Part shown: piece after piece, positions 53,647 through 59,772 of the stretch | Layout: every line of letters starts with the position of its first letter | Numbering within the stretch: position 1 is the first letter of the stretch | From: Mycobacterium asiaticum | GTDB lineage: Bacteria > Actinomycetota > Actinomycetes > Mycobacteriales > Mycobacteriaceae | Reading direction: 5' to 3' | Length of the DNA stretch: 59,772 bases | NCBI RefSeq assembly: GCF_001673315.1 | Contig: NZ_LZLQ01000012.1 | Coordinates: 1 to 59,772 of the forward strand | Made by a program: the position numbers and the translations under genes | Notes under the pieces: model-generated | What the model was told of the DNA's origin: nothing | The model's database searches: none | The model's input: only the letters and a program-made list of their open reading frames with translations

Positions 53647-56600
53647 CTAGGAATCCTCGGCTTCTTCGTCCGGGTCAGGCGTCACGGCGCTGACCGCCTT
53701 GGTCAACCATTGCGGTGCCAAGACCGAGATCGCCGTCGTTCCCGCGGTTGCGCCCACCACGCCGGTCCAGGCGACCGGCCCCAATGGTGTGCAACCGAAA
53801 AACTGGCTCACGACCGGTGTTTGGATGATGCCGACCAGGACTCCCGCACTGCCCAGCGCCGTTGCGACCACCAGCGGGCTGTGCCTGCGGGTCAGCAACG
53901 TCTGGGCCAGCTGGGTTGTCACCAGTGCGGCCAGACCCATTGTCGCCGTGCGCCGTTCGGTGCCGGGAGTCCACCGGCCGATGGCCCAGGCCGTGGTGGC
54001 ACCGGCGGCCGTGACCACGCCGCGGTTCACGATGTCACGCATCAGCGAATCGCCCAGCGACGGCTTCGGCTGAGTCAGCACCTCGAGTTGGCGCACCCGG
54101 CGCGCCTCGTCCACCTCTTCACCGGTCAGGTCCTCGTCGTCTTCGGGGTCGTCGTACTGCGAGGTAACGGCGACGGCCAGCGCCGGGAACATGTCGGTGA
54201 GCAGGTTCACCAGCAGCAACTGGCGGGTGCCCACCGGTGCGCGACCCTGGCCGAAGGCTGTCCCAAGAATGGTGAAGAGCACTTCACCCACGTTGCCGCC
54301 GACCAGGATGGTGACCGCGTCGCGCACTCCCGCCCACATGTTGCGGCCCTCGACCAGCGCGTCGATGAGCACACCCAGGTCGTCGTCGGTCAACACGATG
54401 TCGGCGGCGCTGCGAGCCGCAGACGACCCGCGGCCACTGACGCCAATTCCCACATCGGCCATCCGGATGGCGGCGGCGTCGTTCGCACCGTCGCCCACCA
54501 TGGCGGTGACCCGCCCGCAGCGCTGCAGCGCCGCCACGATCTGCACCTTCTGCTCCGGGCTGACCCGCGCGAAGACCTGCACGTCGGCGGCGAGCTTGGC
54601 GTGCCCCTCCTCGTCGAGGCTGGCCAGCTCGGCACCGGTCACCACGCGCACATCCTCAGGTAGCCCGAGTTGCCGGGCAATCGCGCGCGCCGTCACGGGG
54701 TGGTCGCCGGTGATCAGCACAACGTTGCGCTCGGCCTCGACCAACGCCTCGATCAGGGGTCGCGACGAGACCCGCGCGGTGTCCGCCAACCCCACGTAGC
54801 CGATCAGTTCGAGGTCGTGTGCGGCGGCGTCAACCGCGTCGGCGTCGGTGTCTTCTTCCGCGGTGCCCTGCTCCCAAATGCGGCGTGCCACGGCAAGCAC
54901 GCGCAACCCTTCCTCGGCAAGGGCGTGCACCAGCGACTCGGCATGCTGCCGCTCGGCATCTGGATCGGCGAAGTGACAACGGGGCAGGATCGTCTCCGGT
55001 GCGCCCTTGACCATCAGCACCGGCTTGGTGTCGGTGGTATCGCTACCGATCGACGCTGCGTACCCGCGGCTGGACTCGAACGGCACCTCGGCGAGCACCG
55101 TCCACACCGAATCAGCTTCGGCATCAAGCGAAATCGCAGCCGTGATGATTGCCTCGTCGGTCGCGTGCGCGTGTCCTTCGCCGTCGTGGGGCTGCGTCGA
55201 CGCCCGCGCGGCCGCCTGCAGCACCGCGATGGCCGGCGGATCCGCCGGGCCGGGGAACGGGCCCTGCGGGTCGTTGGCCCTGGGTACGGCCCGCACTACC
55301 CGCAGCCGGTTCTCGGTGAGGGTGCCGGTTTTGTCGAAACAAATGGTGTCCACCCGGCCCAGGGCCTCAATGGTGCGCGGGGAACGTACCAGCACTCCGC
55401 GTGCGGTCAGCCGCTGTGCCGCGGCCAGTTGTGACAGTGTCGCCACCAGCGGCAAGCCCTCTGGTACGGCCGCGACCGCGATCGCGACGCCGTCAGCCAC
55501 CGCCTGCCGAAGCGAGGCGCGACGCAGCAGCGCCAGACCGGTGACGGCCGCGCCGCCGGCCAAGGTCAGGGGCAGCACCTTGCTGGTCAGCTCCCGCAGC
55601 CGGGCCTGCACCCCGGCGGATGTCTCGACGTTGGCGACGGCCGAGATCGCCCGCTGGGCGGCGGTGCCGACCCCGGTGGCCACCACGATGGCGCGCGCCC
55701 GTCCCGCAACGATCGTGCTGCCCTCGAACAGCATCGATGCCCGCTCGTGGTCGTTCACCGCGACGGGATCGACTTGCTTGTCGACCGGCAGCGATTCGCC
55801 AGTCAGGAACGACTCGTCCACCTCGAGGTCCTCGGCGACCAACAGGCGGGCATCGGCCGGCACCACCTCGGGCGCGGCCAGGTCGATCACATCGCCGGGC
55901 CGCAGCTTCTTGGCCGACACGGTCGCGGTGCGGGTGGCTTTGCGGGCGGCGTCCAGTCGGCGTCGTGTCGTCGCCACTGCCGGCACCACGACGCGACGCA
56001 CCAGCTGGTCCTGCTCGGCGAACAATTCCGCGGCCGCGGCCTCGGCGCGCAGGCGTTGCACCCCGCCAGTAAGTGCGTTGACGCCCATCACCCCCGCCAC
56101 GAGCAGCGCGTCCACATTGCTGCCGACGATCGCCGACGCTGCCGCACCCACGGCAAGGATCGGCGTCAGCGGATCGCGCAACTCCACGCGGGTCGCGCCT
56201 GCCAACCGTCCCAATGCCTGCACTGGACCCCGTAGCGGCGCTACCACCGGTTCATACGACAGGTCGTCAAGCCGGCGCCGCCAGGTCGGAGTGGCCGACT
56301 CGACCGCCAACGGGCGCTTGCCGCCGGCCAGCCGCGAGTAGACGATTTCGGGGTCCAATGCGTGCCAGGCGGTAAGTGGCTGTGGCGTTGGACTGGGCAG
56401 CCGCAGCACTCGGAGAGCCGAGAAGGATCCCGACAACAGCGCCGTGGCCGCAGCGGTGTTGACCGGGTTGAGCCAGCGACGGAACGTCGCCGGGTTGCTG
56501 CTTCGGTTGTCTTCACCGGTGACCAGGAGCAGACCGGCCAGCGTGGTGCCACCCTGGGCCAGATGAACCGAGGATTCGCTGGTCGCGCGGGCCACCGGTA

Positions 56601-58491
56601 GCGCGCACAGGATTCGTACCGCGGCGGCCAGATCGGTACCGGTGATGATGTCGGCGGCCCAGGGTGTGGCCGCACGGGGGTCGTCGAGGGCGACGCCGAC
56701 GTCAGCGATAGCCAGCGCGGCTAGCGTGTCGGTCGACGCGAAGTCGCGGTGCAGTGCGGTGATGAGCAGAACTGGCCCACGGTCGGTTCTCAAGTCCCGC
56801 ACCAGTTGCAGTAGCGGCGTGCCTGGCGGATGCGTCGAACCGACGCTGGCGGAGAGGTCTTCGGTGCCGGCCACGTGGCGCAGGACCACTCGGGCGCCGG
56901 TGCGGTGGGCGGTCTGCAGCAGCGGAATCGCGTACGGGTCGACCTCCCACCCGACGTCCACGTGACCGACCCGCCGACCGTCACAAACCAGGTCGGCGTG
57001 CTCCAACCCCTGCGCCGGCGTCGCTGAAGGGCCTTGCGGGCGAAGCCATTTCAGCCGTGCCCCGGTGGCCGGCAACTCGTCTGGATCGGGTTCGGGCGCC
57101 TCCTCGCCGTGCAGCAACGCGTCGGCGACCTCGTAGACGCGGTCATCGTCCCAGCCAGGTTCTTCGCCCCACGCATTCAAGACCGCGCGGTGGTCGCCGC
57201 GCAGTGCGGCACCGTCGATGACCACCACCTTCACCCGGTCCAACCGGCGTAGCGCGCCCGGGTCGAGCAGCAGCAGGCCGGCGTTGGCCAGACCGCGGCC
57301 GAGGGTGGTCGCAAAGGCCTCCCGGCCGACATGCGCGGCTTTCGGCACCCCGGCCAGGATTGCCTCGGCGGCCTCTGCGGCACCTCCACCGGCAAACAAT
57401 GCACCTGCGGCGGCAACCACCGACCCACTCGCGGCCTGAGCGCCGTATTCCTCGATGGGGCCCTTCATCGAGCCCTTCTCGTGGTCGATCGCGCAGTCGA
57501 TAGCGCCGTCAACGACGACGTGCGAGGCCTCACCGGCGGCTGCCGCGGCCCAGTTGTGCCGCGGCGTCTGCGTTTCGGTTCCCGCCGATGACAGGACCGG
57601 CACCACCGGGGCCTGCGGCCGGTTCGGTGAGGCTAGCTCCGGCTCGCGTTCCCGCCACCGCTGCCGGTGCGCCGCGGCCTCGGATAGCTGCAGGCTGCGC
57701 TGCGCCAAGTCCAACAATGGAGTGCCCACCGACTGGCTCAAACCGTAGGCCAGCGCCGTCGACCCGCTGAGCGCGATGTCAGTGCCGACGCGACCGAGTC
57801 GCGATTCGAGGACGGCCACCACCCGGGGCTGATAGTTGATCAGTGCGGCCGCTGCCCGCGCGCTGCGCGGCGCCATCGGTAGTCGGGTGAACCAGCCGGT
57901 CACTGCGGCGCCGACGGCCACGGCGTCCATCGCCGCCACGGTCAGCGGCACCAGAATGGCCAGCGGGTTGCCCGGATCCGCGAACGGTGCGGCATTCGGC
58001 GCCGCGACCGATTCGGTGGACAGCAGGTCGCATGCCACCGCCGAGGCGGTGTCGCGCACCTTGTCCAACACAACGTCGGTGTCGACGTCCGCAGCGAATT
58101 CCAGGACCAAGCGGCCCAGCGCGCCTTCGACGTGGGCCTCGGCGACGCCGGCGATCCGGCGAACGGGCTCCTCGATCGCCGGCGCATATTCGTGCCAGCG
58201 GGGGAACGGCAGCAGCGGATCGAGGTCCAGATGCACGCGTCGCCCACTTTGCCAACGCACCGGCGGGGTGACCGATTCGGGAGCTCCGTCGGAAGACCCG
58301 CCCAGCCCGAGAGCCCGCCCGGTGGTGTGCGCGACCGTCTGCACGACCGGACCTACCAATTCCGTCACCGGGCTGGCCAGGGTCTGCACTGCGCCGGCCG
58401 CACCGGCCGCGGTTTGCGCGCCGGCCCGCACGACCTGCGTGGCCCCCCCGGTGAGAGTGCCGAGGATGTCGGCCACACCCGGAATCTTCAT
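53647..58491 (-). CDS. ctpI: Giant P-type ATPase CtpI
   Basis: A 1,614-residue P-type ATPase matching Rv0107c (CtpI, about 1,630 residues). The N-terminal 700 residues are an unusual extension with a degenerate HMA-like segment (RRVHLDLDPLLPF ...) and repeated hydrophobic helices. The catalytic core has VAVAAVPEGLPLVATLSQ (the PEGL motif of P2-type pumps, not the CPC of CtpA/CtpB), the phosphorylated Asp1053 in [13 protein letters not shown], and MVGDGANDAAAIRMADVGIG. It ends with four C-terminal helices. The transported ion is unknown; the PEGL motif favours an alkaline-earth or similar cation over copper. The start is ATG 58489-58491. Confidence 0.92.
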   Translation of the reverse strand: MKIPGVADILGTLTGGATQVVRAGAQTAAGAAGAVQTLASPVTELVGPVVQTVAHTTGRALGLGGSSDGAPESVTPPVRWQSGRRVHLDLDPLLPFPRWHEYAPAIEEPVRRIAGVAEAHVEGALGRLVLEFAADVDTDVVLDKVRDTASAVACDLLSTESVAAPNAAPFADPGNPLAILVPLTVAAMDAVAVGAAVTGWFTRLPMAPRSARAAAALINYQPRVVAVLESRLGRVGTDIALSGSTALAYGLSQSVGTPLLDLAQRSLQLSEAAAHRQRWREREPELASPNRPQAPVVPVLSSAGTETQTPRHNWAAAAAGEASHVVVDGAIDCAIDHEKGSMKGPIEEYGAQAASGSVVAAAGALFAGGGAAEAAEAILAGVPKAAHVGREAFATTLGRGLANAGLLLLDPGALRRLDRVKVVVIDGAALRGDHRAVLNAWGEEPGWDDDRVYEVADALLHGEEAPEPDPDELPATGARLKWLRPQGPSATPAQGLEHADLVCDGRRVGHVDVGWEVDPYAIPLLQTAHRTGARVVLRHVAGTEDLSASVGSTHPPGTPLLQLVRDLRTDRGPVLLITALHRDFASTDTLAALAIADVGVALDDPRAATPWAADIITGTDLAAAVRILCALPVARATSESSVHLAQGGTTLAGLLLVTGEDNRSSNPATFRRWLNPVNTAAATALLSGSFSALRVLRLPSPTPQPLTAWHALDPEIVYSRLAGGKRPLAVESATPTWRRRLDDLSYEPVVAPLRGPVQALGRLAGATRVELRDPLTPILAVGAAASAIVGSNVDALLVAGVMGVNALTGGVQRLRAEAAAAELFAEQDQLVRRVVVPAVATTRRRLDAARKATRTATVSAKKLRPGDVIDLAAPEVVPADARLLVAEDLEVDESFLTGESLPVDKQVDPVAVNDHERASMLFEGSTIVAGRARAIVVATGVGTAAQRAISAVANVETSAGVQARLRELTSKVLPLTLAGGAAVTGLALLRRASLRQAVADGVAIAVAAVPEGLPLVATLSQLAAAQRLTARGVLVRSPRTIEALGRVDTICFDKTGTLTENRLRVVRAVPRANDPQGPFPGPADPPAIAVLQAAARASTQPHDGEGHAHATDEAIITAAISLDAEADSVWTVLAEVPFESSRGYAASIGSDTTDTKPVLMVKGAPETILPRCHFADPDAERQHAESLVHALAEEGLRVLAVARRIWEQGTAEEDTDADAVDAAAHDLELIGYVGLADTARVSSRPLIEALVEAERNVVLITGDHPVTARAIARQLGLPEDVRVVTGAELASLDEEGHAKLAADVQVFARVSPEQKVQIVAALQRCGRVTAMVGDGANDAAAIRMADVGIGVSGRGSSAARSAADIVLTDDDLGVLIDALVEGRNMWAGVRDAVTILVGGNVGEVLFTILGTAFGQGRAPVGTRQLLLVNLLTDMFPALAVAVTSQYDDPEDDEDLTGEEVDEARRVRQLEVLTQPKPSLGDSLMRDIVNRGVVTAAGATTAWAIGRWTPGTERRTATMGLAALVTTQLAQTLLTRRHSPLVVATALGSAGVLVGIIQTPVVSQFFGCTPLGPVAWTGVVGATAGTTAISVLAPQWLTKAVSAVTPDPDEEAEDS

Positions 58492-58851
58492 CCGTCACCC
58501 TTCGACTGCATGTACTCGCCAATCCTTGCGGTGTGTTCAACACCTGTCCACACGGCTCGCGGATTGCAATGGGCTACCCCGTCCGCGGCAACGCGAACGC
58601 ACAAACTAGGCCGGGTCGAGGAACAAACGGGGCCGAGTCGAAATTGAGCTGGGCTCCACCATGTTATCGCCGAAAAAGTCCCGGCAGAGTCCCGGAAGAG
58701 CCCCGGCAGAGCCCCGGCAGAGTCCGGAAAAGTCCCGGCAGAGTCCCGGAAAAGCCCCGGAAAAGTTATTGCCGGGAAAGCGATGATTCTCGCCGCGGCA
58801 CGGTGTCTGTAGTGGTAAGGACCGGAAAGCAAACGGATGGGAGATCGCAAT
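58492..58851. other. Intergenic stretch between ctpI and the DUF899 gene
   Basis: A 360-bp gap between divergent genes. It holds a palindrome GTGTT-C-AACAC at 58533-58543, 42 bp before the ctpI start, which could be an operator, and an 11-bp minisatellite at 58677-58763. No coding sequence is supported. Confidence 0.6.
58677..58763. repeat. 11-bp minisatellite, about eight units
   Basis: Units of AGTCCCGGCAG, AGTCCCGGAAG and AGCCCCGGCAG type run from 58677 to 58763. Seven units are 11 bp and one (58721-58730) is 10 bp. As 11 is not a multiple of 3, it is not a coding repeat. It lies about 90 bp before the DUF899 gene. Confidence 0.85.
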
Positions 58852-59586
58852 ATGAAGACACCCCCGATCGTGTCCGCGCCGGAGTGGACCGCCGCACACC
58901 AGCGTCTGCTGGCGAAGGAGAAGGAGCTGACCCGCGCGCGTGACGCGCTGGCCGCCGAGCGCCGCCGGATGCCGTGGCTGCCCGTCGACAAGGAGTATGC
59001 GTTCGAAGGCCCCGACGGCAGGACCGGATTGCTGGACCTGTTCGCCGGTCGCCGGCAACTGCTGGTGTACCGCGCCTTCTACGGACCCGATATCCACGGC
59101 TGGCCCGAGCACGGCTGCCGCGGTTGTTCGATGATGGCCGACCACGTCGGTAATCTGGCCCACCTCAACGCCCGAGACACCACGCTGGTCTACGCCTCGC
59201 GTGCGCCACAACCCGACATCGAGCGACTGAAGGCGCGGATGGGTTGGCATATGCCCTGGTACACCATCACCGATGATTTCGACGTTGACTTCGGCGTAGA
59301 CGAGTGGCACGGCACCAACGCGTTCATCCACGATGGTGACCGCATCTTCCGCACCTACTTCATCAACAACCGCGGAGACGAGGCGTTGGGAAACACCTGG
59401 AGCTTGCTGGACATGACCGCGTTAGGGCGACAGGAGGACTGGGAGGACTCACCGGAGGGCTATCCGCAGACCAAACCGTATGAGTGGTGGGACTGGCACG
59501 ACCAGTACGGTCAACACGAGCCGTCGCGCTGGTTCGGTGAGCCGGACCCGAATGACCCCAACGACCAACGGCCACCCCGAGATTGA
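58852..59586 (+). CDS. DUF899 family protein
   Basis: A 244-residue DUF899 protein with a thioredoxin-like fold pattern. Visible are WTAAHQRLLAKEKELTRARDALAAERRRMPW, LLDLFAGRRQLLVYRAFYGPDIHGWPEHGCRGCSMMADHVGNLAHLNARDTTLVYASRAP and the C-terminal LLDMTALGRQEDWEDSP. The pair of cysteines in CRGC replaces the redox pair of thioredoxins. ATG 58852 follows GGGAG at 7 bases; ATG 58837 is an alternative. Function unknown; a dithiol-disulfide role is inferred. Confidence 0.85.
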   Translation: MKTPPIVSAPEWTAAHQRLLAKEKELTRARDALAAERRRMPWLPVDKEYAFEGPDGRTGLLDLFAGRRQLLVYRAFYGPDIHGWPEHGCRGCSMMADHVGNLAHLNARDTTLVYASRAPQPDIERLKARMGWHMPWYTITDDFDVDFGVDEWHGTNAFIHDGDRIFRTYFINNRGDEALGNTWSLLDMTALGRQEDWEDSPEGYPQTKPYEWWDWHDQYGQHEPSRWFGEPDPNDPNDQRPPRD

Positions 59587-59750
59587 CGAGATTGAGGCGC
59601 GATTGGGACGCGAGCCCGCCCAGATTGGCGTGAGCACGCCCAGATTGGCGTGAGCCCGCCGAGATTGGGCGCGATTTGGGCGCGAGCACGCCCAGATTGG
59701 CGCGAGCACGCCGAGATTGACGAGCGAGCCCGCCGAGATTGAAGCTGCGC
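59587..59750. repeat. Imperfect tandem repeat of about 21 bp
   Basis: Beginning just after the DUF899 stop codon, segments of the type CGCCCAGATTGGCGTGAGCA recur about seven times with changes (CCCAGATTGG / CCGAGATTGA / GCGCGAGCACG). Clear copies start near 59629, 59649, 59690 and 59708. Spacing varies, so copies have partly decayed. The array ends about 20 bp before the window end. Confidence 0.75.
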
Positions 59751-59772
59751 ACACAACACGCCGACGACCGTG

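Noticed and set aside
58677..58763. Coding repeat on the minus strand (a frame rich in GLCRDFSG-like units)
   Set aside because: The 11-bp period shifts the frame at every unit and one unit is 10 bp, so no conserved protein repeat can result. There is no ribosome-binding site or family match.
59587..59750. Possible CRISPR array
   Set aside because: Units are about 21 bp, imperfect and almost without unique spacers, and no cas gene is present. A degenerate tandem repeat explains it better.

Overview
The window is high-GC chromosomal DNA of a non-tuberculous Mycobacterium. Diagnostic genes are a PPE protein, an MmpL transporter, the P-type ATPases CtpA, CtpB and CtpI, and the gene order PPE1 / Rv0097 / fcoT / fadD10 / Rv0100 / nrp / Rv0102 / ctpB / rpmB / Rv0106 / ctpI known from the M. 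tuberculosis Rv0092-Rv0107c region. I saw no rRNA, tRNA, CRISPR array, phage or insertion sequence.

Layout. 1-10.8 kb holds a truncated propeller-like gene, then accessory metabolism: short-chain dehydrogenases, a zinc-type alcohol dehydrogenase, a SnoaL-like protein and an MmgE/PrpD enzyme around an IclR-like regulator, and a CGNR regulator facing an SDR. 10.8-14.4 kb holds a SigC-like ECF sigma factor, the copper-type ATPase CtpA and a zinc-finger membrane protein that looks like an anti-sigma factor. 15.4-24.5 kb is the isonitrile lipopeptide (INLP/kupyaphore) operon: PPE1, the isonitrile-forming non-heme iron enzyme, the FcoT thioesterase, FadD10, an acyl carrier protein and an NRPS. 24.5-32.8 kb holds an MmpL transporter, a His-rich DUF5134 membrane protein, a CopD-CtaG fusion, a small CxxC copper-chaperone-like protein and CtpB. 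32.8-49.3 kb is accessory: a hydrolase-cyclase fusion, a tight enolase/GMC/gluconate-dehydrogenase-like/TPP operon, an SDR and MarR pair, a cytochrome b-molybdopterin fusion, a GH15 glycosidase and a TetR/MpaB pair. 49.3-51.0 kb is a zinc-starvation module: cysteine-free L33 and L28 ribosomal proteins divergent from a CobW-like gene, with two Zur-type boxes between. 51.2-59.6 kb holds an SDR-acyl-CoA ligase pair, the giant ATPase CtpI and a DUF899 protein, with short tandem repeats on both sides.

Main discovery candidate. Four genes or operons carry the same ECF-type promoter, (G/C)GGAAC-N16/17-CGACT(A/C): ctpA, the anti-sigma-like gene, the PPE1-nrp operon, and the divergently oriented mmpL. 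With a SigC-like sigma factor encoded beside ctpA, this outlines one regulon joining metal transport, isonitrile metallophore synthesis and a candidate exporter. The NRPS has a single C-A-T-R module of about 1,375 residues, much smaller than the roughly 2,500-residue M. tuberculosis Nrp, so a simpler product is likely.

Coordinates and starts are judged by eye from reading frames, ribosome-binding sites and remembered family members. No database search was run.
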